Assembly (NCBI GenBank): GCA_021295785.1
Contig: JAGWBR010000025.1
Span: forward strand, 1-48,505
DNA: 48,505 bases
From: Gemmatimonadota bacterium
Lineage (GTDB): Bacteria; Gemmatimonadota; Gemmatimonadetes; Palauibacterales; Palauibacteraceae
Direction of reading: 5' to 3'
Below the pieces are notes generated by a model. The model searched no databases, was not told where the DNA came from, and worked only from the letters and a program-made list of their open reading frames with translations. The position numbers and the translations under genes are program-made. Below, piece after piece: positions 6,546 through 15,269 of this stretch. The number at the start of each line of letters is the position of its first letter. The first letter of the stretch is position 1.

Positions 6546-7255
6546 TACTCTAGAGTTGACTGCTGTGACACCAAGATGCGATCCCCAAGCAGACCGATGT
6601 ACCGCTCGAATCCGTAATGGCTCTTGTAGAAGCGGAAGTCGGCGGCAACGACCCTGACCAACACCCCTTCTGAGTCCTCACTGTATGCCACTCGGAGTTC
6701 CCCGTCGCAATCCCAAGAGCCGAAGACGTTGCCCGCGAGCCGAACCAACGGCTGAGTGGCCCCGTCTGCCTCGATGATTCGCCGGTCTTCGGGCTCCACG
6801 TTGAGAGCGGTGGTGGGGTTGCAATTGCCGTCGATCTCCCGACACTTACAATCATCGCCCCCCTTGTAGTCACAGGCCTGTCCTCCCCAGTCGCCCGGGA
6901 CACAGAGGTCGCAAGTAATGCAGTCGGAGCAGTCCTGGTCACCGGGAGGACCCCCTCCTGCCTCCGCTAAGGAAGTCCATGACTTCGCCCCTATTGAGTC
7001 CTGATCGAACAGCAGGTCGTGATACGCTTCAAATGCTCCAGCCTGAGCCGCACATTCGGAGGCAATCGCCGCTGAGCGAGAGAACTCACGAACTATACCG
7101 GGACGATGACGACAAACGACCACCACTTCATTTGGAAACTTGCGCGCTATGGCTCGCAACACAGGCGCTTGGCGCACGCAAGGGTGCGGAATTCGCGGGC
7201 GAGGCCTGCTAGAGTGCCCGACACGGAGCGGGAGTTGGAGGGGGCCTTGAGCCAC
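6545..7255 (-). CDS. Degenerate thioredoxin-like domain joined to a Cys-rich C-terminal region
   Basis: A 236-residue reading frame. Residues about 32-97 (VLRAIARKFPNEVVVV, then SAAIASECAAQAGAFEAYHD and LLFDQ) match the part of DsbA/Thioredoxin_4 proteins that follows the active site. The CxxC-bearing first strand and helix are missing: a one-base shift near 7175 would join EFRTLACA in another frame to this segment. From about residue 104 the sequence becomes Cys-rich (CSDCITCDLC, then CDYKGGDDCKC), which I do not recognise, and it ends in an Asp/Glu-rich, beta-strand-like tail. The stop overlaps the start of the propeller gene at 6545, which supports translation of the C-terminal part. The GTG start at 7255 is doubtful. 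It may be a decaying gene, a real chimera, or a sequencing frameshift. Confidence 0.5.
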   Translation of the reverse strand: MAQGPLQLPLRVGHSSRPRPRIPHPCVRQAPVLRAIARKFPNEVVVVCRHRPGIVREFSRSAAIASECAAQAGAFEAYHDLLFDQDSIGAKSWTSLAEAGGGPPGDQDCSDCITCDLCVPGDWGGQACDYKGGDDCKCREIDGNCNPTTALNVEPEDRRIIEADGATQPLVRLAGNVFGSWDCDGELRVAYSEDSEGVLVRVVAADFRFYKSHYGFERYIGLLGDRILVSQQSTLE

Positions 7256-7327
7256 GACCTCTTTTGCTGGGGAGAATAGACGCCGCGAGCCGTCGGTGCG
7301 TCGTACAAGGCCGGATCGCGCCAGGGG

Positions 7328-8428
7328 TCAGAAGGCCCACTCCACCCGGTAGATCACAATCTGTGGAACCAGATCATCGGTGTATTCCAGAACGCGAATC
7401 GCCGGCTCACCGCCCAGATTCATGAGCCTGATTCCCGTCAAATCCCAAGTGTAGCTGCCCACATGGCGCCTCCCGTCCAGATCAAAGATATCAAGACGGC
7501 TGTCCCGATAGTCATCCGAGCGTCCGTCGGGAATAATAGCCGCGCCCGCTTCGGGCCCCGCTTCCAGTTCGACATCCCGCCACTCCGGATCGGCGGTCCG
7601 AAGGGCCATCCAGAGGTGGCCACGCCGATCCAGTGCGATCGACCGTAGCAGGGTGGGAGGCGGTTGTGTGAAGGGATCGGTTGGGCCCGCGACCTCTGGG
7701 AACCATGGAAGCTCTCCCTCCATGACCGTCAGCAGCTCGTCTTCCACCGACCACTCCTGAAGTCGGGGACTACCGACCGTGGCCCACCAGAGGGTGCCGG
7801 GTCGGCCGAGAACGCTACCGATCACACTCGCCCCATAGCCGCGAATCGTCCAGTTGTCGCTCGCCGCCCCGAAATGCAGCGAAGGTACACCGCTGTCAAG
7901 GTCTACCAGATGCAGGGGATTCCCCTCAACACTTGGCCTTCGGTCCATGGCAATCACGACCACGCGGTTGCCGCCGATGGGAACAAACGATCCCGCCATA
8001 AAGCCGTAGCGGCGCTCGGCCAGGAAATCGCCTGCCGCATCGAAAATGACCCAGGCCCGCTTCAGGGCATCCAGCCCCACGATCCTGCCTTCAACCGCAT
8101 GGGCATCCACGACCGCTCTAAACTCTCCCGGTCCCTCGCCCGCCCGACCCATCGCCCGAACAAAGCGCCCATCCGAGTCAAAGCGTTGGATCGTGGTGAG
8201 AGCAGCCACCAAGTACCCAAAGTCCTCGCTCCAGGAGACCATCGGACTGGCGAGAGTGATCATCCCTGGCCCCTCCGCATCACCCAGTCGCACGACCTCG
8301 GTCAGCCGCAGCGGACAGTCCTGGCAGAGTTGGAAGTCCCGCCACCGCACAGTTTCCTGCGCGGCCACGGGGGCCGCGATCACGGCGAGCAGAAACGCAA
8401 CCATGAAGAAAAGCCGAGGCAGTCTCAT
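7328..8428 (-). CDS. Secreted 6-bladed beta-propeller protein
   Basis: A 366-residue protein from the ATG at 8428, chosen because it gives a textbook signal peptide (MRLPRLFFMVAFLLAVIA, cleavage near PVAAQE). The frame stays open upstream to 8584, but those residues look non-coding and no start there has a ribosome site. The start at 8428 has none either, so the start is uncertain. The mature protein begins with a CxxC pair (Cys35, Cys38), carries GEGPGEF at 97-103 and repeated propeller strands. It ends in PQIVIYRVEW, like the other propellers here. The pair of cysteines close to the N-terminus is not shared with its paralogs. Function unknown; exported. Confidence 0.78.
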   Translation of the reverse strand: MRLPRLFFMVAFLLAVIAAPVAAQETVRWRDFQLCQDCPLRLTEVVRLGDAEGPGMITLASPMVSWSEDFGYLVAALTTIQRFDSDGRFVRAMGRAGEGPGEFRAVVDAHAVEGRIVGLDALKRAWVIFDAAGDFLAERRYGFMAGSFVPIGGNRVVVIAMDRRPSVEGNPLHLVDLDSGVPSLHFGAASDNWTIRGYGASVIGSVLGRPGTLWWATVGSPRLQEWSVEDELLTVMEGELPWFPEVAGPTDPFTQPPPTLLRSIALDRRGHLWMALRTADPEWRDVELEAGPEAGAAIIPDGRSDDYRDSRLDIFDLDGRRHVGSYTWDLTGIRLMNLGGEPAIRVLEYTDDLVPQIVIYRVEWAF

Positions 8429-9077
8429 CAGGGCGGAGACTCTGTGACAGCTTCTCCAATCGAAATGGACGAATAACATGGTCCCGTATGGTTTCGGATC
8501 AGTCAAGGTTGGCAACGGTTGGATTGCAGGCGTGATCCTCGCATGACTCTGGAGTCGCACAGCCATGTTCCTCGCCCGTGTCATTGCCCCCTGAGAACGC
8601 CTGATTCACTGTCCGTCGTGGCTGCCTCATCCATTTCGAATGGCGGATCAATTAATAGCATTACCGCCGTTGGCTGGTGGAGTCAAGCGTGATTCCCCGT
8701 TCATCAGCAGCGGCTCGGACCGTGATCGCGATTACGCCCCGGCCCGCGCAGGCGCATCGCCGTCACCAACATCACAAGGTCGCGGCGAGCGTGCCGTAGC
8801 ACTCGGCTAAGCGTGTAACTTCCTCGTCCAGCCACTCGATTCGCCTCTGCAAGGCTTCGATCTCTCCGCCTTGCCGCTCGACGTGCCCTTGCAAGGCTTC
8901 GACCTGCTCGGAGTGCCGCTGCTGTTCCTCGGACGGGATGGATCGGTCAGTCTGCGTCGCGCTGAGATTCCGAGCGGGGCTTTTCTCGCGGGGCCGATGT
9001 TTGACTGGAGAGTAGTCTTCTTGTAGTCAACGCAGGCTGCCTGAAGCGCGCCCGAGAATGCGGAGGTTGGTGTATCG
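8429..9077. other. Gene-poor interval with a possible promoter and a coding relic
   Basis: No complete gene is seen in these 650 bases. On the minus strand TAATGCTATTAATTGATC at about 8647-8664 is an A+T-rich patch that could promote the propeller at 7328. A start-less coiled-coil frame at 8772-9026 is listed separately. Confidence 0.4.
8772..9026 (-). pseudogene. Start-less coiled-coil fragment
   Basis: 84 sense codons open on the minus strand with no ATG or GTG; the first TTG comes after about half of them. The translation has heptad-like spacing (SEQVEALQGHVERQGGEIEA, then LQRRIEWLDEEVTRLAE) and ends in a TGA at 8772. Two internal copies of an EALQxxxE unit are visible. This looks like the C-terminal coiled coil of a lost protein, but a chance open frame in G+C-rich DNA cannot be excluded. 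Confidence 0.3.
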
Positions 9078-9656
9078 ATGCTTGAGATAGCAGGGGCAGG
9101 GGCTGCCTCCGGGCGCCTGCCGGTGGTTGGGGTCATGGGTTCTGGCGTCCATTCCCACGAGAGTCTGGCCCGACCACTGGGCCAGGGGCTGGCCCGCATC
9201 GGGGTTCACTTGTTGACGGGTGGAGGGGGTGGTGTGATGGCGTCGGTTTCCCGCGGGTTCGCAGAGGTCGAAGACAGGGCTGGGCTGGTGATTGGAGTAA
9301 TGCCCGCGGCGACAGAGGGCCCCACCCAGGCCCCGGAAGGGTACCCCAACCGTTGGGTGGAGGTTGCGATCCGTACTCACCTGAACCGCGACGGGGACGA
9401 TTCAGCATCCCGAAATCACGTCAACATCCTGACGTCCAACGTGGTGGTTGCGCTCCCCGGAGGCCGCGGCACCGCTTCGGAGGTGGCTCTGGCGATCCGC
9501 TACGGACGGCCCTTGGTTGTGCTCGGGGATCTGCAGAGGATGCGGACACTTCCCGCGTGTGTCGACGGGCCGATGCGCGCGTCGGTGCAGACTGCCGAGA
9601 CGGCCCGGGAAGCCTTGGGTTTCGTCCGCGAGTTTGCGGAATGCAGGGCGAAATAG
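9078..9656 (+). CDS. SLOG-superfamily (TIGR00725/LOG-like) Rossmann protein
   Basis: A 192-residue cytosolic protein. The nucleotide-binding signature VVGVMGSG is near residues 15-22, followed by TGGGGGVMASVSRGF near 48-62 and the LOG/SLOG-type motif LPGGRGTASEVALAI near 125-139. TIGR00725 proteins are annotated variously as cytokinin-riboside-hydrolase-like or molybdenum-cofactor-carrier proteins; the sequence does not decide between them. A link to the molybdenum hydroxylase subunits elsewhere in the window is tempting but only suggestive. GGAGG lies 11 bases upstream of the ATG, slightly far. It is convergent with priA, with a 120-base gap in between that lacks a clear terminator. Confidence 0.8.
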   Translation: MLEIAGAGAASGRLPVVGVMGSGVHSHESLARPLGQGLARIGVHLLTGGGGGVMASVSRGFAEVEDRAGLVIGVMPAATEGPTQAPEGYPNRWVEVAIRTHLNRDGDDSASRNHVNILTSNVVVALPGGRGTASEVALAIRYGRPLVVLGDLQRMRTLPACVDGPMRASVQTAETAREALGFVREFAECRAK

Positions 9657-9776
9657 CGTCTTGGTGAGGCGGGGCCCCGGGCACTCTGGCCGGGTTTCCT
9701 ACTGCCGATACTCTGCGGGCCTTGCCCCGAGAGCCCTCCCGCCCAAACAGAACGGACCCCTCTTGGAGGACTAGAA

Positions 9777-12122
9777 CTAGAGCAGCGCCTCGGGGTCGCG
9801 GTCGATGTCGAGGCGCAGCCCTCCCGGGAGCGACAACCGGGCCCTGTCGACCCCGTCGAGAACGCGGCCAAGAGCTTTGGCGCGGGCTGATGCAACCAGA
9901 ATGTGCCAGCGCCAACGGTTCTTGATCTTCTCAATCGGACACGGGGCCGGGCCGGCTACGTCGGTCCCGAGCAGTTCGTTCTTCCTGATCAGCTGCCGGG
10001 CGATCGAAGCGATCTCGCCGGCAAACGCGGACACCTTCTGCTCGGACCGGCCGTGCACGATCAGCCGCGCCAGCCGGGAGTGCGGCGGAAACCCCAACTC
10101 GGCGCGGTCTTCCAATTCCTGCTCCACGAAACTGTGATAATCGTGGGAAGCGGCGAACCGGAGGGCCGGGTGCCGGGGGCGCAAGGTCTGAACAAGCACT
10201 TCGCCCGGTTCATCCCCTCGCCCCGCGCGCCCTGACACCTGTTCGATCAACTGAAACGTGCGTTCGCTGGCCCGGAAGTCGGGCAGGTTGAGCCCTGCGT
10301 CGGCATTGATCACCCCAACGAGGGTCACGCCGGGGAAATCCAGGCCCTTGGCCACCATCTGGGTCCCGACAAGGATGTCGATCTCTTTTCGTCCGAACGA
10401 ATCGAGCGTGTCGCGGTGGGCCCACTTGGTGTCTGTAGTATCGCTGTCAAGTCGGGCCACGCGAGCGTGCGGAAACGTCTCGCACACCTGGCGCTCCAGC
10501 TGCTCGGAACCGACTCCCGACTGCAGAACGCCTGCCTGGCCGCAGTCGGGGCACCGCGCCAGGGTGCCCTGCTGAAAGTCGCAGTAACGGCAGGCCATGC
10601 GCTGTCTTCGTCGGTGGTACGTCAGAGTGGCCGAGCACCTGCGACAGGTCCAGACCCGGTTGCAGCCGCCGCACTCCAGAATCGTCGAGTAACCCCGGCG
10701 GTTCAGTAGCAGAATGGTCTGTTCGTCGCGCTCAAGCCTGGCGGCGATGGCGTCGGCCAGTTCTTCCGAAAGGACCGACCGGGAAGCTTCGTTGCCGGGC
10801 GCGCTGATCCGCTCTGCCTGTCCGTCGACCAACTTCACCCCGGGCAGCCCCCGCGGCGTGACCCGGTGCGGCAGTGCGGCGCGGGCGTAGCGGCCGCCCA
10901 CAGCGTTGTGCCACGATTCAAGCGAAGGTGTGGCCGACCCCAGCACGCAAATTGCTTTGGTGGACCGGGCACGCATCGCGGCAACCGAGCGGGCATGGTA
11001 CCGGGGTGCCCGGTCCGACTGCTTGTAGCTGGAGTCATGCTCCTCGTCCACGACGATGATCCCCAGTTCCGGGGCAGGGGCCAGCACCGCCGAACGGGGT
11101 CCGATGGCGATACGGCGTCTGCCTTCCCGCAGAGCCCGCCAGGCATCGTGCCGCTCTCCGGCCGACAGCCGCGAATGGAGTACGGCCACCAGATCTCCGA
11201 ACCTGGCGCGAAAACGCCGCACCGTCTGCGGCGTGAGCGAGATTTCGGGGACGAGGACGATCGCGGACCGACCCCTGGCCAGCTGACGGTAGATGAGTTC
11301 GATGTACACTTCGGTCTTGCCGGAGCCGGTAACTCCGTGCAGGAGCGCCGTGCGGCCGGTCCCGTCAAGGCGGTCGATTGCATTGACCGCCGCCACCTGG
11401 TCGTTTGAGAGGTCGAACTCCGGCCGGCTTCCGACCCCTCCCCCAGGGCCGCCGTCGTCCCCGAACGGATCTCGCTCTACGGGTTCGTCCACCATCTTGG
11501 CCAGGCCACGGTCCACAAGACCCTTCAACACGGGTCGCCCGAATCCCAGCCGGCCCACAAGATGGGCCACGGAGGCGGCCCCGCCCATGGATTCGATAAC
11601 CTCGTAGGCTGCCCGCTGCCGGTGCGCCCTGCCAAACACCTCGACCCGCTCCGAGAGGGTTCCAAGGGTCCGGGTCAGTATTAGCCGCCGCCGGACCTTG
11701 GGAGGCGGTTCGCGGCGGGAGTCCTGCCTCCCCAGCATGCCCGGCGGAAGGACCGTCTGGGCCACCAACCCCAGCGGAGCCAGGTAATAGTGCGCCATCC
11801 ACCGGCAAAGCCGCACCATGTCTTCGTCAAGAACGGGCCGGTCATCGAGCACTTCCCGAATCGCCCGGAGGCGCAACGGACTTGGCCGAGGACGCATCCC
11901 CACCCGTTCCACGATTCCGACCGCGGTGGCCTTGCCGATGGGCACCTTCACCCTCACTCCCAGCGAGAGGCGGCCCCGAAGCGAGGAAGGAACTTTGTAT
12001 GCGAAAGATCCCTGGACGGCCAACGGAAGAGCGACTTCGCAGGTATCTTCTTCCTCGAAGAACGGCAACTCAATAGGTTTTGGTGGCTTTGGAGGCCGTG
12101 TGGAGTCAGGCAGCAGAATCAT
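9777..12122 (-). CDS. priA: Primosomal helicase PriA
   Basis: A 781-residue superfamily 2 3'-5' DNA helicase that restarts stalled replication forks. The N-terminal 3'-end-binding domain is at about 30-135 and a winged-helix region at about 160-215. Walker A GVTGSGKT is at 263-270, DEEH at 359-362 and GSATPS at 395-400. Eight zinc-binding cysteines are intact: 484, 487, 493, 496, 511, 514, 524 and 527. The helicase C-terminal motif QVSGRAGRG and the C-terminal domain with PCPIEKIKNRWRWH are complete. The ATG at 12122 lies only 14 bases from the divergent HNH start, leaving no room for separate promoters; a later start such as the TTG at residue 19 is possible. Length and motifs are normal for the family. 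Confidence 0.96.
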   Translation of the reverse strand: MILLPDSTRPPKPPKPIELPFFEEEDTCEVALPLAVQGSFAYKVPSSLRGRLSLGVRVKVPIGKATAVGIVERVGMRPRPSPLRLRAIREVLDDRPVLDEDMVRLCRWMAHYYLAPLGLVAQTVLPPGMLGRQDSRREPPPKVRRRLILTRTLGTLSERVEVFGRAHRQRAAYEVIESMGGAASVAHLVGRLGFGRPVLKGLVDRGLAKMVDEPVERDPFGDDGGPGGGVGSRPEFDLSNDQVAAVNAIDRLDGTGRTALLHGVTGSGKTEVYIELIYRQLARGRSAIVLVPEISLTPQTVRRFRARFGDLVAVLHSRLSAGERHDAWRALREGRRRIAIGPRSAVLAPAPELGIIVVDEEHDSSYKQSDRAPRYHARSVAAMRARSTKAICVLGSATPSLESWHNAVGGRYARAALPHRVTPRGLPGVKLVDGQAERISAPGNEASRSVLSEELADAIAARLERDEQTILLLNRRGYSTILECGGCNRVWTCRRCSATLTYHRRRQRMACRYCDFQQGTLARCPDCGQAGVLQSGVGSEQLERQVCETFPHARVARLDSDTTDTKWAHRDTLDSFGRKEIDILVGTQMVAKGLDFPGVTLVGVINADAGLNLPDFRASERTFQLIEQVSGRAGRGDEPGEVLVQTLRPRHPALRFAASHDYHSFVEQELEDRAELGFPPHSRLARLIVHGRSEQKVSAFAGEIASIARQLIRKNELLGTDVAGPAPCPIEKIKNRWRWHILVASARAKALGRVLDGVDRARLSLPGGLRLDIDRDPEALL

Positions 12123-12136
12123 GGAGAACGCGGGTT

Positions 12137-12733
12137 ATGGGTTGCCTCGCACTTAATGCATCCTATGAGCCGCTGACGATCATCCCGGTCCAACGGGCGA
12201 TCTGCCTTCTGCTTGACCGCAAGGCCGAGGCCCTTGAGGTGGACGCGAACCGCCCGGTCCGGTCACAGAATCTGCGGCTACAAACGCCGGTAGTGATTCG
12301 GCTCGCGAAGTTCATTCACGTGCCGCATCGGTTCCGTCGCCAGGTCAACAATACCTTCCTGTTCGCACGGGACGGTTATCGGTGCGTCTACTGCAAGAGA
12401 ACGCGTGCCGAGCTGGCCCGCCACGAGTCGCTGACCCGGGACCATGTTGTACCGCTGGCCCGTGGGGGCGGCAACACTTGGGATAACGTGGTCACATCCT
12501 GCGGGCGGTGCAACCTTAAAAAGGCGGACAGGCTGCCACGGGAATGCGGAATGACTCTGAGCGTTTTGCCGCGGGAGCCGAACCACGTGGAACTGGTATG
12601 GGCGGTTCGGAGGGTGACCCCGGTTCAGGCCAAATACGTGCGCCTGTTCTACGGCGAAGACGTTTTGGCGGCGCTGAAGCCGGGGGGCCCGGCGAACGGC
12701 GCTCACCCGCAGTTGCTGAGTACGCAGTCGTAG
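12137..12733 (+). CDS. HNH endonuclease-family protein
   Basis: A 198-residue protein from the ATG at 12137. The conserved beginning MGCLALNASYEPLTIIPVQR is the usual N-terminus of this small, widely conserved HNH group. An in-frame start at 12080 would lie inside priA and is rejected. The HNH/McrA-like fold shows CVYCKR, then LTRDHVVPLARGG with His as the catalytic residue, NTWDNVVTSC and CGRCNLKK. Four cysteines in two CxxC pairs are expected to bind structural zinc. Members occur next to housekeeping genes in many phyla; the physiological DNA target is unknown. GGAG lies about 10 bases upstream. The stop is followed one base later by the ATG of the Tat-like gene, so the two probably form an operon. 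Confidence 0.88.
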   Translation: MGCLALNASYEPLTIIPVQRAICLLLDRKAEALEVDANRPVRSQNLRLQTPVVIRLAKFIHVPHRFRRQVNNTFLFARDGYRCVYCKRTRAELARHESLTRDHVVPLARGGGNTWDNVVTSCGRCNLKKADRLPRECGMTLSVLPREPNHVELVWAVRRVTPVQAKYVRLFYGEDVLAALKPGGPANGAHPQLLSTQS

Positions 12734-12734
12734 A

Positions 12735-13244
12735 ATGAATTTCACCGGAATCGGCTTTGGCGAGATGCTCATTATTGGCATGGGCATCTTGATCGTGTTC
12801 GGCCCTCGTCGTCTGCCCGAGGTCGCGCGAATGGTGGGCAAAGGAATGCGCGAGGTGCGCAAGGGAATGAACGAAGTTCGGCGTGAGCTGGAAGAAGCGG
12901 GGCGCGAGACTCGGTGGCAACCGCCGCCCGATTCCCCCAAGATCGCCGTCCCGGCCGCGAAGGGAACCCGCCCGGTGCATCGATCTCCCCCGGATTACCT
13001 GGACAATGCTCTTCCGCCCGGGACAGCGAAGGCCGGGGAGAGCGGCCCGGAGAAGGCCAACTCCGGCGGTACGGACAAACCGGGAGCGGACTCGGGCAGT
13101 TCGGATCCCTCGGATGAAGACCACACGGGCGCGGACGGGGATGGTGAGGACCGGAGCCTGCGGCCGGGCGGCCATCAACCGCCGCCCGTGTCTCGCGACG
13201 TGCCGGATCCGGCGCAGGATTTTGTGGAGGGCGCGCAGGGCTGA
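12735..13244 (+). CDS. TatA/TatB-like twin-arginine translocase subunit
   Basis: A 169-residue protein with a single N-terminal membrane segment (IGFGEMLIIGMGILIVFGP, residues 5-24) followed by the LPEVARMVGKGMREVRKGM amphipathic helix. IGFGE with a polar Glu10 resembles TatB, while FGPRRLPE resembles TatA; the sequence does not separate the two. The rest (about 60-169) is a low-complexity, Asp/Gly/Pro-rich tail, longer than usual for TatA. It acts with TatC to export folded proteins carrying twin-arginine signals; no tatC is in the window. It lies one base after the HNH gene. It is convergent with, and only four bases from, the gene at 13249. Confidence 0.88.
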   Translation: MNFTGIGFGEMLIIGMGILIVFGPRRLPEVARMVGKGMREVRKGMNEVRRELEEAGRETRWQPPPDSPKIAVPAAKGTRPVHRSPPDYLDNALPPGTAKAGESGPEKANSGGTDKPGADSGSSDPSDEDHTGADGDGEDRSLRPGGHQPPPVSRDVPDPAQDFVEGAQG

Positions 13245-13248
13245 CCGT

Positions 13249-14730
13249 CTAACCGGCCTCCACCGCCGAAACCGCGGGGGTTTCTTGCTCGCCCAGGAGC
13301 GCCGTTACGCCGAGCGTCCGACCCCTGCGGCACGGGGAACACAACACGCCGTCCCCGGCGACCATTCCATCAACGGTCCATTCCCCCCCGACAGCCCGCA
13401 CCTTGAAACCGTCGAAGTCGTCTGGGATTCGCAGGGTTCCCTCCAACCGCCCGCTCCCCCCGGCGGCCCTGGTCAGGCCGTCGATGGCGATCCGGCCCCG
13501 CAGCGCGCGGTCGATGCCGGCGGACGGCAGGGTCCCGCGAAGTTCGCGGGCACGGGCGTCGGGCCACTCTGCCCTTAACCGAAGGCGGTCCTGGCGTGCG
13601 GCGGCCAACCGGGCATTGCGCAGCGGCACACTGACTGTGAAGGTCCTGGGAGCGCCCGGCCGCAGGCCGGCCAGCCACGAGCGCACCTCTTCTCCCGCCA
13701 CGTCAATACGAACCGACCCGCCCGTGGGGGCAGGTCGGCGCTGGTCGAAATCACCCCGAACCACTGCAATCATGGCCATTCGCTGAGGGTCCGCCTCAAA
13801 TCCGTCTTGCCCCGCGATGGCAGACCCTCCTGGTGCACCCGACTGTCGTCCGCCGCCTGCTCCCCGGCCTCCGGGCCGTCCGTCCACGGAAACCGCCCCG
13901 CCCCGCCCCCCTCGTCCGGCAGCTGACCTCGGCGCAAACCCGCCCCACGAAGTGACGCTGTAGGAGAGCTGCGCCTCCAGGTCACGGGAGTCCGCGGACC
14001 AGGTGAGGCTCTCGACCCGAACGGAATCGAATGTGATCCACCCGTTTGGAAACTGCCGGTACTGCCCCGGAGGTCGGGAGGCCTGCACCCGCACCTCGGC
14101 GGGATCGATAGCCTGGTCGCGGTCGGTCAGGCTGCCCGGATCGCCGGTCTCGCCACCCAGTGAGGCGCTCCATCGCGGCGGGCAGTCGCTGTTGCCGGAC
14201 ATCGCCACAAGGAGAGTGTTCCACCCCATGCCAAGTCTCACAAGGCCGCCCTCGCGTGGGAGTTCCTGCCCGTTCAGCCACAGCCCCGCGTCGAGGCAGT
14301 CGGGTGCATCGAGCACGAGGACGAGCGTCCCGTCGCGATCCGACTCCAGGTAGGCATGCGCCAGCACCGCGCGAGCCCCCGTGGCGTCGCCGCCTGCGCC
14401 CGCGGTGTCGGCTGCCGAAAACTCAGACTCCCCGTCTCGGCGAACCAGGTTCCACCGCCCGGGCCCGACGACCAGTCCACGGTCGGGGAACACCGGCCGG
14501 GCCGGATCAACCAGTTCGTCGGCCGCCGCCAGCGGGTTCGCGGCGGCACCGGGTTCGACCTCAACGACCAGCCAGCGATCCACCGGCACCCACGCCAGCC
14601 CGGCGCTCCCCCGTGTGGCCGCCGGGGCCAGCATTGCAGCCGCCAGAGCGGCGACCGCCGCGACCAGAAGCGCAACCACGGCCGGTCCAGGGGTTGCGAG
14701 GCGTTCGGAGTAGCCTGACCTTGCTGTCAT
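13249..14730 (-). CDS. Membrane-anchored or secreted protein of unknown function
   Basis: I do not recognise this 493-residue protein. The ATG at 14730 is chosen over an in-frame TTG nine codons upstream. A hydrophobic segment (PAVVALLVAAVAALAAAML, about residues 15-33) is a signal anchor or signal peptide. The rest reads as beta-strand-rich extracytoplasmic sequence. It includes a region resembling a galactose-binding-like or jelly-roll domain (about 120-180, with a DCLDAGLWLNGQELP segment), a very Gly/Arg-rich linker (about 270-310), and a C-terminal part with an FDGFKVRAVGGEWTVDG segment and a CSPC pair near the end. Its start codon overlaps that of the divergent 2Fe-2S gene inside one CATG. 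No operon partner is on this strand. Confidence 0.6.
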   Translation of the reverse strand: MTARSGYSERLATPGPAVVALLVAAVAALAAAMLAPAATRGSAGLAWVPVDRWLVVEVEPGAAANPLAAADELVDPARPVFPDRGLVVGPGRWNLVRRDGESEFSAADTAGAGGDATGARAVLAHAYLESDRDGTLVLVLDAPDCLDAGLWLNGQELPREGGLVRLGMGWNTLLVAMSGNSDCPPRWSASLGGETGDPGSLTDRDQAIDPAEVRVQASRPPGQYRQFPNGWITFDSVRVESLTWSADSRDLEAQLSYSVTSWGGFAPRSAAGRGGRGGAVSVDGRPGGRGAGGGRQSGAPGGSAIAGQDGFEADPQRMAMIAVVRGDFDQRRPAPTGGSVRIDVAGEEVRSWLAGLRPGAPRTFTVSVPLRNARLAAARQDRLRLRAEWPDARARELRGTLPSAGIDRALRGRIAIDGLTRAAGGSGRLEGTLRIPDDFDGFKVRAVGGEWTVDGMVAGDGVLCSPCRRGRTLGVTALLGEQETPAVSAVEAG

Positions 14731-15250
14731 GTTCACTACCTTGAATCTGAAGATCAATGGGGACGATCGGTCCGTCGCCGTACCGTCTCATTTTACGCTG
14801 CTTGAGACCCTGCGTTACGCCCTTGGACTGACAGGTTCCAAACAGGGCTGCGACAAGGGAGACTGCGGCGCCTGCACCGTGGTCCGGGACGGGGTCTCCG
14901 TACTGTCTTGCATTTTGCCGGTACACGAGGCCGAAGGCTGCGAGGTCACGACAGTGGAGGGGCTGGCGGCGCGGTGGCCCGGTGCCGGGCCGCATCCGCT
15001 GCAGGACAGTTTCGACCTGACAGGCGGCGCGCAGTGCGGTTTTTGCACGCCTGGCATCTTGTGTTCGGCCTTCGCGCTTCTGGAGGAAAACACCGCCCCG
15101 AGCCGGAGCGACATTGCCGATGCCCTGGCCGGGAACCTGTGCCGGTGCACGGGCTATACGAAGATTTTCGAGGCCGTGGAACTGGCGGCCGAAGCCATCC
15201 GGGAGGGACGGACCCCCGAGAAAGTTCTGGCGGTCGCGAGCGAGACCTGA
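14729..15250 (+). CDS. 2Fe-2S subunit of a molybdenum hydroxylase (xanthine dehydrogenase/CO dehydrogenase small subunit)
   Basis: A 173-residue protein binding two [2Fe-2S] clusters. The N-terminal plant-ferredoxin-like cluster uses Cys41, Cys46, Cys49 and Cys61 (GCDKGDCGACTV). The C-terminal helical cluster uses Cys103, Cys106, Cys138 and Cys140 (QCGFCTPG, NLCRCTGY). It passes electrons between the molybdenum and flavin subunits. The only molybdopterin subunit in the window is 9.9 kb away at 25152, and no FAD (CoxM-like) subunit is present. All eight cysteines are present and the length is normal. The ATG has no clear ribosome site and shares a CATG with the divergent neighbour. Confidence 0.93.
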   Translation: MFTTLNLKINGDDRSVAVPSHFTLLETLRYALGLTGSKQGCDKGDCGACTVVRDGVSVLSCILPVHEAEGCEVTTVEGLAARWPGAGPHPLQDSFDLTGGAQCGFCTPGILCSAFALLEENTAPSRSDIADALAGNLCRCTGYTKIFEAVELAAEAIREGRTPEKVLAVASET

Positions 15251-15269
15251 ACCGGGAACCGCCTCGCGG

